Positions 35,054 through 45,123 of a stretch of DNA of 64,000 nt are shown piece after piece. The DNA is taken from positions 186,001-250,000 of the forward strand of contig NZ_RKQL01000002.1 in NCBI RefSeq assembly GCF_003843835.1, read 5' to 3'. The DNA comes from Tibeticola sediminis (GTDB lineage Bacteria > Pseudomonadota > Gammaproteobacteria > Burkholderiales > Burkholderiaceae_C). The translations under genes and the position numbers were made by a program. Under the pieces are notes generated by a model. The model was given only the letters and a program-made list of their open reading frames with translations, did no database searches and was not told the DNA's origin. Each line of letters begins with the position of its first letter. The first letter of the stretch is position 1.

Positions 35054-36378
35054 TGTCGCCCTTGGTCGGGTCCGCCGTGAGAGAGCGCTGGCCGTGGCGC
35101 TTGTTGCCCACGGGTGACCTCTTGCGCGATGCCGTTTACCGGCGGCTGTGGTTGTCGGTTTTGATCAGCTCGTTTGGCGCGCAGGTGACGATGCTCGCCA
35201 TTCCGCTGACCGCGGCGGTGCTGCTGCATGCCACGCCGACGCAGATGGGGTGGCTCACCACGGTCGAGTTGCTGCCGTTCGTGTTGTTTTCTTTGCCGGT
35301 GGGCGTTTGGCTCGATCGGGTCCGCAAGCTGCCGCTCTACATCGCTGGCGAGGCATTGCTCGCGCTGGCGGTGGGGTCGGTGCCCCTGGCTTGGGCCATG
35401 GGCGCCTTGAGCATGGGTTGGCTGTATGCCGTTGGCTTCGTCGGCGGCATGGTGCACACGGTCGCGGGCTCGGCAGCGCAAATCGTGCTCACGCAGGTGG
35501 TGCCTCGCGAGCGGCTGGTCGAGGCCCATGCGCGCAATTCCTTGGCCAGTTCGAGCGCAGAGGTGGCCGGGCCTGGCGTTGCAGGCGTCCTGATCCGGCT
35601 GCTTGGGGCCCCGCTGGCCTTGTTGGCCGATGCGGCGATGCTGCTGCTCTCGGCGCTCGTCTTGCGCTCGACCCCGGTGCAGGAGACGCCCGCGGCCTGC
35701 AAGCCGGGCGGGTTCTGGCAGGACTTGCGCGAAGGCTTGCGCTTCGTCGCCCGCGAACCGCTGCTGCGCAGCCTCGCCTTGGCCGTTGGGCTGTGGCAGA
35801 TTGCCCACCAGTCGGCCATGGTGGTCCAGATTCTGATCGCGACGCGACAGCTCGGCATGAGCGAGAGTGCGGTCGGCACGAGCTACGTGGCGCTGGGTGT
35901 CGGCACTGTGACCGCGAGTCTGTTGGGCGACCGTTTGAGCCGCCGTTTCGGGCCCGGTCCGTCGCTGCTCGGGGGCTTTGCGCTGACGGGCATGGGCTGG
36001 GGCTTGCTCGCGCTCGCGCCCGTCGGGCCGTGGGGCGTCGCCGCGTTTGCGCTCAACCTGGCCTTGTTCGGCCTCGGGGCGGTGCTGATCTTCATTAACT
36101 TCATTGGGATGCGGCAAGCGGTGACGCCCGAGCCTTTGTTGGGGCGCATGACGAGCACGATGCGCTGGCTCATCCTGCTGCCTGCCGGGCCCGGGGCTTT
36201 GCTCGGCGGGTGGATCGGCGAGCATGTCGGGCTGCGGGCGTCGTTGGCCTTTGCCGGCGCGGCAGCCCTGGCCTTGTCGGTCGGTGCCGCGGTTTTCGGT
36301 GGGTTGCTGCAGATTCGGCGGCTGCCCAAGCCCGCGGCGCATGTGCCGTTCGAGGTGCTCGACGACGCGACGACCTGA
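35053..36378 (+). CDS. MFS exporter (EntS-like)
   Basis: Major facilitator superfamily protein, 441 residues with about 11-12 hydrophobic helices. The N-terminal pattern (YRRLWLSVLISSFGAQVTML, then FSLPVGVWLDRVRK) is that of the EntS-type exporter group within MFS. A cytoplasmic loop separates the halves near residue 215. The substrate is unknown; EntS exports enterobactin, but there are no siderophore genes here. The ATG overlaps the def stop, so it is part of the smc-zipA-ligA-def run. It is convergent with glnD. Confidence 0.8.
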
Positions 36379-36413
36379 GCCCGTGGCAGGGCTGAACCCA
36401 TCGCGCGGGACGC

Positions 36414-39080
36414 TCACTGCGGCGCGATGGCTTGCAGCAATTCGGTTTCGATTTCGAGTTGGCGGCGGGCGTGTTGCAGCTCGTCCCCCTCGACCACGAA
36501 GGTGTCTTCGACACGCTCACCCAGGGTGCTGATTTTTGCGAGTTGGATGCTTACCCGGTGCTGGGCGAGGACGCGCGCGATCGCATAGAGCAGGCCGGGC
36601 CGGTCGCTGGTGGAGACGAAGAGCAACCAGCGTTGCCCTTTCTCATCCGGGCGCAGGTCGATGCGTGGTGTGACCGGGAAGCTGCGCACGCGGCGCGAGG
36701 GGCGGCCGCGGCGCGGCGGAGGAAGGGGTCCGTCGGTACCGATCGCATCGCTGAGGCCTTTTTCGATCATCGTGATCCACTCGCGATAGTGTTCCGGCTG
36801 CAGGTCGGTGACGACCTGGAAGGTGTCGAGCGCGTAGCCGTCGCTGGTGGTGTGGACTTTGGCGTCGAGCACGTTGAAGTTGGCGCGATCGAAATAGGCG
36901 CAGAGGCGCGCGAACAGGTCGGCTTGATCGCGGCAATAGACGAGCACCTGCAGACCTTCACCCAGTGGTGAATGACGGGCGCGCACCAGCGGCGGCAAGG
37001 GGGCATCGGGCTGCTTTTGTGCGTGCAGGGCCCGGTGGCGGCTGATCTGGCGCGCATGCCAAGCGAGTTCATTGGCGTCATGCCGCATGAAGTAGCCGAG
37101 GTCGAGCGTGTCCCACAAGGCTTGATGGGCCGAGTGCGGTTGGGCGTGCAGGGCCAGCAGCACCTGGGCCTCGCGTTTGCGTTCGGCGACGGCGGCTGCC
37201 GCATCGGTGCGTGCGCCGCCGAGCGCACGTAGGCTGGCGCGGTAGAGGTCTTCGAGCAGCTTGCCCTTCCAGGCGTTCCAGACCTTGGGGCTGGTGCCGC
37301 GGATGTCGGCAACCGTCAGCAGATAGAGGCCGGTCAGTCGCCGCTCGGTTCCCACGCGGCGCACAAAGGCTTCGATGACGGCCGGGTCGCCGAGGTCCTG
37401 CTTCTGGGCGACGTGGCTCATCAGCAGATGCTCGCGCACGAGAAATTCCGCCAGATCGGCCGCCTCGCCTTCGATTTGGTGCGCGCGGCAAAACCGGCGG
37501 ACCTCACGCGCGCCGATCTCGGAGTGGTCCCCGCCGCGGCCTTTGCCGATGTCGTGAAACAGCGCGGCCAGATAGAGGATCCAGGGCTGTTCCCAACTGG
37601 CTGCGAGCTGCGAGCAATGGGGGTACTCGTGCGCATGCTCCGCGATGAAGAAACGGCGGACGTTGCGCAAAACCATGAGGATATGCTGGTCGACCGTGTA
37701 CACATGGAACAGGTCGTGCTGCATTTGACCCACGGTGCGACGAAAGGCCCATAGGTAGCGCCCGAGCACCGAGGTCTGGTTCATCAGGCGCATCGCGTGG
37801 GTGATGCCCTGCGGCTGCTGCAGGATTTGGCGGAAGGTTGCGCGGTTGGCCGGATCTCGACGGAATCGCGCGTCCATCAGCCGCCGCGCGTTGTAGAGCG
37901 CGCGCAGGGTGCGCGCGGAGAGCCCTTTCACACCGACCGTGGTTTGGTAGATGAGGAAGGTTTCCAGGATGGCGTGGGGCTGGCGTCGATAGAGATCGTC
38001 GTCGGCGACTTCGATCATCCCAGCCTTGTCCCAAAAGCGGTCGTTGATCCGGCGCAAAGCCTGCGGGGTGCCAGCCGCGGCGGTGCTCAGCCGCTCCTCG
38101 ATGTTGAGTATGAGGATTTGGTTGAGCTGGGTGACGGCTTTCGCGGCCCAGTAGTACCGGCGCATCAGCGCCTCGCTGGCGCGCTGCTGCAGGCGGCCGT
38201 TCTTGGCATACCGATCGACCTCGCCGAAGGACTCGGCAAGCGCGGTTTGCAGGTCGAAAATGAGCCGGTCTTCCCGGCGACGCGCGGCCAGGTGGAGCCG
38301 CACGCGGATCAAGGCGAGCAGCGCCTCGTTGCGTTTGAGCTGACGAACCTCGAGGGCGGTGGCGAGCCCTCGGCGTTCCAGGTCGCTCCAGCTCTGTCCG
38401 AGCCCCGCCGCCTTCGCCACCCAGAGGATCACTTGCAGGTCACGCAGCCCGCCCGGTGATTCTTTGCAGTTGGGCTCGAGCGCGTAGGGGGTGTTCTCAA
38501 ACTTCTGGTGCCGCTGACGCATCTCGAGCGTCTTGGCGACGAAAAACGCCTGGGGGTCGAGCGCGGAGGCAAAGCGCGTCTGGAAGCGGGCGTACAGTGC
38601 GCGGTCACCCAAGATGAGCCGCGCTTCGAGCATCGCGGTTTGGATGGTGATGTCCCGCGCCGCCTCACTCACGCATTCGTCGATGCTGCGGACCGAGGCG
38701 CCAATTTCCAGGCCGCTGTCCCAGCACAGGCCGATGAAGCGCTCGATCGCTGTTTTGAGGACGGCCTCGGCCTGGGGATCGGGCGCGTCGGCCTCTGGCA
38801 GCAGGATCAGGACGTCGACGTCCGATTGGGGGTAGAGCTCCCCGCGGCCATAGCCGCCGACGGCCGCGAGCGCGGCACCGGTCGGGATGCCGGCGTCGGT
38901 CCAGAGGGCGCGCAGCAGATCGTCGACGAGAGCCGCCGCGCGACGCAGCGTTTGCCGCAAGCCCCGGGTCGAACGGCCGCGCTCATGCGGGGCGAAGAGG
39001 GCCGCCTTGTCGCGCAGGAAGCGCTCGCGCCGGCTCAAGGGGGCTGCTTCCAGACTGGCGGGGCAGGGCTCGCTCGACAT
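36414..39080 (-). CDS. glnD: [Protein-PII] uridylyltransferase/uridylyl-removing enzyme
   Basis: Central nitrogen sensor: uridylylates PII proteins when glutamine is low and deuridylylates them when it is high. 888 residues. The nucleotidyltransferase motif is [18 protein letters not shown] (Asp87, Asp89). The HD-domain hydrolase is [15 protein letters not shown] near residue 509. Two C-terminal ACT domains (from about 690 and 800) bind glutamine; [20 protein letters not shown] is the second. It starts from the ATG at 39080 and lies 26 bases downstream of map on the same strand. Confidence 0.96.
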   Translation of the reverse strand: MSSEPCPASLEAAPLSRRERFLRDKAALFAPHERGRSTRGLRQTLRRAAALVDDLLRALWTDAGIPTGAALAAVGGYGRGELYPQSDVDVLILLPEADAPDPQAEAVLKTAIERFIGLCWDSGLEIGASVRSIDECVSEAARDITIQTAMLEARLILGDRALYARFQTRFASALDPQAFFVAKTLEMRQRHQKFENTPYALEPNCKESPGGLRDLQVILWVAKAAGLGQSWSDLERRGLATALEVRQLKRNEALLALIRVRLHLAARRREDRLIFDLQTALAESFGEVDRYAKNGRLQQRASEALMRRYYWAAKAVTQLNQILILNIEERLSTAAAGTPQALRRINDRFWDKAGMIEVADDDLYRRQPHAILETFLIYQTTVGVKGLSARTLRALYNARRLMDARFRRDPANRATFRQILQQPQGITHAMRLMNQTSVLGRYLWAFRRTVGQMQHDLFHVYTVDQHILMVLRNVRRFFIAEHAHEYPHCSQLAASWEQPWILYLAALFHDIGKGRGGDHSEIGAREVRRFCRAHQIEGEAADLAEFLVREHLLMSHVAQKQDLGDPAVIEAFVRRVGTERRLTGLYLLTVADIRGTSPKVWNAWKGKLLEDLYRASLRALGGARTDAAAAVAERKREAQVLLALHAQPHSAHQALWDTLDLGYFMRHDANELAWHARQISRHRALHAQKQPDAPLPPLVRARHSPLGEGLQVLVYCRDQADLFARLCAYFDRANFNVLDAKVHTTSDGYALDTFQVVTDLQPEHYREWITMIEKGLSDAIGTDGPLPPPRRGRPSRRVRSFPVTPRIDLRPDEKGQRWLLFVSTSDRPGLLYAIARVLAQHRVSIQLAKISTLGERVEDTFVVEGDELQHARRQLEIETELLQAIAPQ

Positions 39081-39106
39081 GGGCCGTCGCTTGAGCGTTC
39101 AGCCTC

Positions 39107-39928
39107 TTACGCAGTCGAGGCGGCGAAGCCCCGCACGAACGCGGGTGGCGGTGGCGCGCCCTCGGACTGCGTGAGCACCTCGTAACCCGTGGGCGTGACC
39201 AAAATCGTGTGCTCCCATTGCGCCGACAGCGACCGGTCCTTGGTGACGATGGTCCAGCCATCGCCCAGTTCCTTGATGTCGCGCCGGCCGGCGTTGAGCA
39301 TGGGCTCGATGGTGAAGATCATGCCGGCCTCGAGCCGCTCGAGCGTGCCGGGCCGGCCGTAATGCAGCACCTGCGGCTCGTCATGGAATTTGCGGCCGAT
39401 GCCGTGGCCGCAGAACTCGCGCACGACGCTCAGGCCGTGGCGCTCGGCGAAGCTCTGGATGGCGTGACCGATGTCGCCCAAATGCGCCCCGGGCCGCACC
39501 TGCTCGATGCCCAGCCACAGGGCTTCATAGGTCAGCGCGCAGAGGCGTTTGGCCGCGATCGATGCGTCGCCGACGATGAACATGCGGCTCGAATCGCCGT
39601 GCCAGCCGTCCTTGATGAGGGTGACGTCGATGTTGACGATGTCGCCTTTTTTGAGCGGCTTGTCATTGGGAATGCCGTGGCAGACCTGGTGGTTGATGGA
39701 GGTGCAGATCGACTTGGGGTAGGGCGCGTGGCCCGGCGGCTGGTAGTTCAGCGGCGCGGAGATCGCTCCGAGCACCTCCGTGGTGTAGGTTTCGGCCAGG
39801 CGGTCGAGCTCGTTGGTGGTGATGCCCGGCTGGACGAAAGGGGTGAGGTAGTCGAGCAAACGGCCGGTGAGTTGCCCGACCACGCGCATGCCCTGGATTT
39901 CTTCCTCGGTGTGTAGGTGAATGCTCAT
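39107..39928 (-). CDS. map: Methionine aminopeptidase, type I
   Basis: Removes the initiator Met from nascent proteins. 273 residues. The pita-bread metal ligands are in place: Asp in VNIDVTLIKDGWHGD (two Asp), His in FCGHGIGRKFH, Glu in FTIEPML, and Glu in WEHTILV. His in SINHQVCHG is the substrate-binding His. The frame is open 14 codons further (to 39970), but MSIHLHTEEEI is the family start. It is usually paired with rpsB, which is not here. It may share a transcript with glnD. Confidence 0.95.
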   Translation of the reverse strand: MSIHLHTEEEIQGMRVVGQLTGRLLDYLTPFVQPGITTNELDRLAETYTTEVLGAISAPLNYQPPGHAPYPKSICTSINHQVCHGIPNDKPLKKGDIVNIDVTLIKDGWHGDSSRMFIVGDASIAAKRLCALTYEALWLGIEQVRPGAHLGDIGHAIQSFAERHGLSVVREFCGHGIGRKFHDEPQVLHYGRPGTLERLEAGMIFTIEPMLNAGRRDIKELGDGWTIVTKDRSLSAQWEHTILVTPTGYEVLTQSEGAPPPPAFVRGFAASTA

Positions 39929-39962
39929 GGCCCAATTATCCCATTCACCCCCTTGGGCCGGC

Positions 39963-39990
39963 TTGGGCATCGTTCAGGCCCCTTTAAAAT
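39963..39990 (+). promoter_or_regulatory. Candidate sigma-70 promoter for purL
   Basis: TTGGGC (39963-39968), a 16-base spacer and TAAAAT (39985-39990) lie in the gap between the divergent map and purL, 96 bases before the purL start. Confidence 0.5.
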
Positions 39991-40086
39991 CAGGCGCTTT
40001 TCGGGCCTGTAACCGCGTCGCTAGGCGCAAGCGCCCGAAGTCCACTCCGCCACCCCCTTTTCCCCGCTCCAACCCGGGCCCCGCGC

Positions 40087-43000
40087 GTGACAGCTCCCAA
40101 TCTGACCCTATTCGATGGCGCGAATGCGCTCAGTCCGTTCCGTATCCGTCAACTGTTGCCGCGGCTGCAGGCCATCGACCCGCGGGTGCAGGGCTTGGCG
40201 GCCCGCTTCGTGCATGTGGTCGCGACCGATGCCCCGCCCGATGCGACGCTGCAGGATCGGCTGGCCGCCTTGCTGCGGTACGGGGAAACGTTCGAGGGCC
40301 AGACGGCCGGCGATGCGCTGCGGCTCATCGTGGCGCCGCGCGTCGGAACGATTTCACCCTGGGCCTCCAAGGCAACCGACATTGCCCGCAACTGTGGGCT
40401 GGCCGTGCACCGCATCGAGCGCGTGACGGAGTTCCATCTGACGCTCAAGTCGCCGCTGCTGGGCCGGGCGAGCGTCGATGCGGGCACGCGCGAGCGGCTG
40501 GCGGCCGTGCTGCATGACCGCATGACCGAATCGGTCTTGCCCGACCGGGAGGCCGTCCGCGCCCTCTTTGCCGAGCTGCCGCCAGCACCGCTCGAGCATG
40601 TCGATGTGCTCGGCGGTGGCCGCGAGGCCTTGGTTCGGGCCAACCAAGCCTGGGGCCTGGCGCTGGCCGACGACGAGATCGACTACCTGGTCGATGCGTT
40701 CACGCGGCTGGGTCGCAACCCGACGGATGTCGAACTGATGATGTTCGCGCAGGCCAACAGCGAACATTGCCGGCACAAGATTTTCAACGCCCAGTTCATC
40801 ATCGACGGCACGCCGCAGGAACAGAGCCTATTCGCGATGATCCGCCACACGCACCGCATGGCGCCGCAGCACACGGTCGTGGCGTACTCCGACAACGCTT
40901 CGGTCATCGAAGGCCGTCCGACCGAGGTTTTTGTGGCAAAAACCCAAGAATCCCGGCGTGATTCGGTCGTTCCTTGCTATCAAAAAGAGACTCTGCTGCA
41001 GCATGTGCTGATGAAGGTGGAGACCCACAACCACCCCACGGCGATCTCGCCTTTTCCTGGTGCGGCCACCGGCGCGGGTGGGGAAATCCGCGACGAGGGC
41101 GCCACCGGTCGCGGTTCCGAGCCCAAAGCGGGTTTGACGGGCTTCACCGTGGGCAAGCTCTGGGGTGGGCTTGCCGATGCGCCGGGGGGCAAGCCCGCGC
41201 ACATCGCCAGCCCCTTGCAGATCATGATCGAAGGGCCGCTCGGCGGGGCGGCATTCAACAACGAGTTTGGTCGGCCCAATCTCGCGGGCTACTTCCGCGA
41301 ATACGAGCAGCAGGTGGCCGGTGTGCAGCGCGGCTACCACAAACCCATCATGATTGCGGGCGGCCTGGGCCAGATCGACGCGCGGCTCACCCACAAGGTG
41401 GCGTTCCCGGCCGGCACGCTGCTGGTGCAACTGGGTGGGCCGGGCATGCGCATCGGCATGGGCGGCGGGGCGGCGAGTTCGATGGCCACCGGCGCGAACG
41501 CCGCCGAACTGGACTTCGACTCGGTGCAGCGCGGCAACCCCGAGATCGAGCGCCGCGCGCAGGAAGTCATCAACGCCTGTTGGGCCCAGGGTGAGGCCAA
41601 TCCGATTCTGGCCATTCACGACGTGGGTGCGGGTGGGCTCTCCAACGCTTTCCCCGAACTGACGAACGATGCCGGTCGCGGTGCGCGCTTCGACCTACGC
41701 GCCATCCCGCTCGAAGAGTCGGGGCTGTCGCCGCGCGAGATTTGGTGCAACGAAAGCCAGGAGCGCTATGTGCTGGCCATCGCCCCCGAGTCGCTCGACG
41801 CTTTTGCGGCCATCTGTGCGCGGGAGCGTTGCCCGTTTGCCGTCGTCGGCCGTGCCACCGAGGCGCGCACGCTCGTCGTCGAAGACGGCGCGACGGCGGT
41901 GGTCGACATGCCGATGGATGTGTTGCTCGGCAAACCCCCGCGCATGACGCGCGACGTGCAGCGCGTGTCGCGCGAGGCCGGCGTGCTCGACCTCACCGGC
42001 GTCACGCTGTCGCAGGCCGTGCACGAGGTGCTCGGGCACCCGACGGTGGCGTCCAAGCGCTTTCTCATCACCATCGGCGACCGCACCGTGGGTGGACTCA
42101 CGCACCGCGACCAGATGGTCGGCCCTTGGCAAGTGCCGGTGGCCGACTGCGCGGTGACGCTGGCCGATTACGCGGGCTTTGCGGGCGAGGCGATGAGCAT
42201 GGGCGAGCGCACGCCGCTGGCCGCGACCGATGCGCCGGCTTCTGGCCGCATGGCTGTGGCCGAGGCCATCACCAACCTGCTGGCTGCGCCGATCGAGCTC
42301 AATCGCGTCAAGCTCTCGGCCAACTGGATGGCCGCGTGCGGTGAGCCCGGCGAGGACGCGGCGCTCTACGACACGGTCAAGGCGGTCGGCCTCGAGCTGT
42401 GCCCGGCGCTCGGGGTGTCGATCCCGGTCGGCAAAGACAGTTTGTCGATGCGCACGCAATGGACGCACGAGGGCGAGGCCCGCAAGGTCGTCTCGCCGGT
42501 GAGCCTGATCGTGAGCGCGTTTGCCACGCTCGACGACGTACGCGGCACGCTCACCCCGCAGCTCGACGCAGCGTGCGAGGACAGCACGCTCATCCTGGTC
42601 GACCTGGGCCGTGGCCGCATGCGCATGGGTGGGAGCATCCTCGCCCAGGTGCTGGACCAGGCCGGCGGCCCCGTGCCCGACCTCGACGAAGCGGCCGATC
42701 TGCGGCGGCTGGTCGACGCGGTCAACGAATTGCGCGCCCGTGGCGCCATTCTGGCCTACCACGACCGCAGCGACGGGGGGCTGTTCGCCGCCGTGGCCGA
42801 AATGGCCTTCGCCGGCCATGTGGGCGTGGCGCTCAACGTGGACCTGCTCGTCACCGAGGGCGACGGGATCAGCGACAGCCGCGCCGATGTGGGTGACGCC
42901 AAGAATTGGGCGGCCCAAGTCAGCGCGCGGCGGGAAGAGCAAACCCTCAAGGCCCTCTTCAACGAGGAGCTCGGGGTGGTGTTGCAGGTGCGCACCGCGC

Positions 43001-44094
43001 AGCGGGACGCCGTGTTGCAGACGCTGCGCGCGCACGGCCTGGGTGCCTGCAGCCACCCCATCGGCAAGACCCGGCCCGAAGCCTCGCCGATCGCGGTCGG
43101 CAAGAGTGCGCTGTCGGTGTGGCGCGACGCGCGCGAAATTTTCAGCGCGCCGCTGGCCGAGCTGCATCAACGCTGGGACGAGGTGAGTTGGAAGATCTGC
43201 CGCGAGCGCGACAACCCCGAGTGTGCCGACGCCGAACACGCGGCGGCCGGCCGTGCGGACGATCCCGGCCTGCACGTCGCTCTGAGCTTCGACCCATCGG
43301 ACGACGTGGCCGCGCCCTACCTGAACCTCGCGCGGCCGCGCGTGGCCATCCTGCGCGAGCAGGGGGTGAACTCGCATGTGGAGATGGCCTATGCCTTCAC
43401 CGAGGCCGGTTTCGATGCCGACGACGTGCACATGACCGACCTGCTGGCTGGGCGCGCGCGGCTTGCCGACTACCAGGGCATCGTCGCCTGCGGTGGGTTT
43501 TCCTACGGCGACACGCTGGGCGCGGGCATCGGCTGGGCGCGCTCGATCACCTTCAACCGCGGGCTGTCGGAGCAATTTCAGCAGTTTTTCGCCCGACCGG
43601 ATACCTTTGGGCTCGGCGTGTGCAACGGCTGCCAGATGTTCGCCGAACTCGCCGACATCATCCCAGGCGCCGAACACTGGCCGCGCTTCACGACCAACCA
43701 AAGTGAACGCTTCGAAGCCCGCTTTTCCCTCGTCGAAGTGCTCGACTCGCCCAGCCTGTTCTTCGCCGGCATGGCCGGCAGCCGCCTGCCGATCGCGGTC
43801 GCGCACGGCGAGGGCTACGCCAACTTCCGCCACCGCGGTGACGCGGGCCGCGTGATCGGCGCGATGCGCTTCGTCGACCCCCACGGCCAGCCCACCGAGG
43901 TGTATCCGTACAACCCCAACGGCAGCCCCGGCGGTCTCACCGCCGTCACCACGGCCGATGGTCGCTTCACGGCCATGATGCCGCACCCGGAGCGGGTGTT
44001 CCGCAACATCCAGATGAGCTGGACCCCGCTCGACCCCGCCGCGGCCAGCCCCTGGATGCGTATCTGGCGCAACGCCCGGCGCTGGGTCGGGTAA
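40087..44094 (+). CDS. purL: Phosphoribosylformylglycinamidine synthase
   Basis: Fourth step of purine synthesis: FGAR + glutamine + ATP gives FGAM. 1335 residues, the large single-chain form of Gram-negative bacteria (about 1295 in E. coli). The central synthetase has [19 protein letters not shown] near residue 310 and [20 protein letters not shown]. The C-terminal glutaminase has its nucleophile in [12 protein letters not shown] near residue 1180 and His/Glu in [11 protein letters not shown] start. Residues about 289-301 ([13 protein letters not shown]) come from a family C repeat (C3) just before the HNHP motif, in a loop that varies between species. Confidence 0.97.
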   Translation: MTAPNLTLFDGANALSPFRIRQLLPRLQAIDPRVQGLAARFVHVVATDAPPDATLQDRLAALLRYGETFEGQTAGDALRLIVAPRVGTISPWASKATDIARNCGLAVHRIERVTEFHLTLKSPLLGRASVDAGTRERLAAVLHDRMTESVLPDREAVRALFAELPPAPLEHVDVLGGGREALVRANQAWGLALADDEIDYLVDAFTRLGRNPTDVELMMFAQANSEHCRHKIFNAQFIIDGTPQEQSLFAMIRHTHRMAPQHTVVAYSDNASVIEGRPTEVFVAKTQESRRDSVVPCYQKETLLQHVLMKVETHNHPTAISPFPGAATGAGGEIRDEGATGRGSEPKAGLTGFTVGKLWGGLADAPGGKPAHIASPLQIMIEGPLGGAAFNNEFGRPNLAGYFREYEQQVAGVQRGYHKPIMIAGGLGQIDARLTHKVAFPAGTLLVQLGGPGMRIGMGGGAASSMATGANAAELDFDSVQRGNPEIERRAQEVINACWAQGEANPILAIHDVGAGGLSNAFPELTNDAGRGARFDLRAIPLEESGLSPREIWCNESQERYVLAIAPESLDAFAAICARERCPFAVVGRATEARTLVVEDGATAVVDMPMDVLLGKPPRMTRDVQRVSREAGVLDLTGVTLSQAVHEVLGHPTVASKRFLITIGDRTVGGLTHRDQMVGPWQVPVADCAVTLADYAGFAGEAMSMGERTPLAATDAPASGRMAVAEAITNLLAAPIELNRVKLSANWMAACGEPGEDAALYDTVKAVGLELCPALGVSIPVGKDSLSMRTQWTHEGEARKVVSPVSLIVSAFATLDDVRGTLTPQLDAACEDSTLILVDLGRGRMRMGGSILAQVLDQAGGPVPDLDEAADLRRLVDAVNELRARGAILAYHDRSDGGLFAAVAEMAFAGHVGVALNVDLLVTEGDGISDSRADVGDAKNWAAQVSARREEQTLKALFNEELGVVLQVRTAQRDAVLQTLRAHGLGACSHPIGKTRPEASPIAVGKSALSVWRDAREIFSAPLAELHQRWDEVSWKICRERDNPECADAEHAAAGRADDPGLHVALSFDPSDDVAAPYLNLARPRVAILREQGVNSHVEMAYAFTEAGFDADDVHMTDLLAGRARLADYQGIVACGGFSYGDTLGAGIGWARSITFNRGLSEQFQQFFARPDTFGLGVCNGCQMFAELADIIPGAEHWPRFTTNQSERFEARFSLVEVLDSPSLFFAGMAGSRLPIAVAHGEGYANFRHRGDAGRVIGAMRFVDPHGQPTEVYPYNPNGSPGGLTAVTTADGRFTAMMPHPERVFRNIQMSWTPLDPAAASPWMRIWRNARRWVG
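40951..40990 (+). repeat. Family C repeat inside purL, copy C3
   Basis: TCCCGGCGTGATTCGGTCG, then TTCCTTGCTATCAAAAAG. It differs from intergenic copy C1 at six of 40 bases. It is read in frame as residues 289-301 of PurL and contains no stop. Confidence 0.65.
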
Positions 44095-44109
44095 GCGATC
44101 GAGTCAACC

Positions 44110-45033
44110 GTGGCCGCTGCCAGCCTGCTCGCGCTTCTCGACGACATCGCGACGCTGCTCGACGATGTCTCGGTCATGACCAAGACGGCGGCGGCCAAGA
44201 CCTCGGGCGTGCTTGGCGACGACCTGGCGCTCAATGCGCAGCAGGTGCACGGCGTCGACCCGGATCGCGAACTTCCCGTCGTCTGGGCGGTCGCCAAGGG
44301 CTCCTTGAAGAACAAGGCCATCCTGGTCCCGGCTGCGCTTGCCATCAGCGCCTTCGCGCCTTGGGCGGTGACACCGCTGCTCATGCTGGGCGGCACGTAT
44401 TTGTGCTTCGAGGGCGCGGAGAAACTGCTCTCTCGCTGGTTGCCGCATGGGGCATCCAGCGAGGTGCCTGCCGCTCGCCCGGCGCCCGCCTCCATAGACC
44501 CCACGCAACTCGAGGCGGACAAAATCGCCGGTGCCGTGCGCACCGACTTCGTGTTGTCGGCCGAAATCATCGTCATTGCGCTCGGCACGGTGGCCGAGGC
44601 GCCGCTCGGGCAACGCGTCGCGGTGCTCGTGGGCATCGCCGTGCTGATGACCGTTGGGGTCTACGGCCTGGTGGCAGCGATCGTCAAGGCCGACGACTTC
44701 GGTCTTTGGCTCAGCGTCCGGCCCCGGGCGCTGTCGCGTGCGATCGGCCGGGGCATCTTGCGGGCTGCGCCTCGATTCATGCGCGCGCTTTCGGTGCTGG
44801 GCACGGCGGCGATGTTCACGGTAGGTGGTGGCATCCTCGCTCACGGCTTGCCGCCGCTGCATCACGCGATCGAAGCCGTCGCCGAACAGAGCCACAACTG
44901 GCCGCCGGCGGGGGCTTGGCCCGCCGTGCTGACGCTCCTGCTGGGCGCGGGCGTCGGTTTGGCGCTGGGCGCTCTGGTGGCTGGGGCTTGGGGTGTGGTG
45001 CAGCGTCTACGAGGGACCGGCCCCACGGGCTGA
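44110..45033 (+). CDS. DUF808 (YedI) family inner-membrane protein
   Basis: 307 residues, GTG start at 44110. The N-terminal [20 protein letters not shown] and [17 protein letters not shown] are the DUF808 hallmarks. Five to six hydrophobic helices follow ([13 protein letters not shown] region, then three in the C-terminal half). The function of the family is not established. The TGA stop lies inside the first bases of the 45030-45122 element, across which the calcium pump is convergent. Confidence 0.85.
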   Translation: MAAASLLALLDDIATLLDDVSVMTKTAAAKTSGVLGDDLALNAQQVHGVDPDRELPVVWAVAKGSLKNKAILVPAALAISAFAPWAVTPLLMLGGTYLCFEGAEKLLSRWLPHGASSEVPAARPAPASIDPTQLEADKIAGAVRTDFVLSAEIIVIALGTVAEAPLGQRVAVLVGIAVLMTVGVYGLVAAIVKADDFGLWLSVRPRALSRAIGRGILRAAPRFMRALSVLGTAAMFTVGGGILAHGLPPLHHAIEAVAEQSHNWPPAGAWPAVLTLLLGAGVGLALGALVAGAWGVVQRLRGTGPTG

Positions 45034-45122
45034 GAGGCTGAGGCCTGCAGGGGGCTGCGGGTCGGGGACGGCAGAGAACCCGGCTGCGCAACCCGGAGCG
45101 AGACGATGCCCCGCTCAGCCTC
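45030..45122. repeat. Family-A-ended element between convergent stop codons
   Basis: A 93-bp element. The left end CTGAGAGGCTGAG is identical to the family A terminus over 13 bases and contains the DUF808 stop. The right end CTCAGCCTC is its inverted partner and stands one base before the stop codon of the minus-strand ATPase. The interior differs from family A and has its own pair CCGGGT/ACCCGG (GAACCCGGCTGCGCAACCCGG, 45075-45095). It probably folds as a bidirectional hairpin, but it has no T-run. Confidence 0.7.
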
Positions 45123-45123
45123 G

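Noticed and set aside
41695-43986. Long open frame antisense to purL (763 codons)
   Set aside because: Shadow of purL; no recognisable motif, low-complexity His/Arg/Gly composition.
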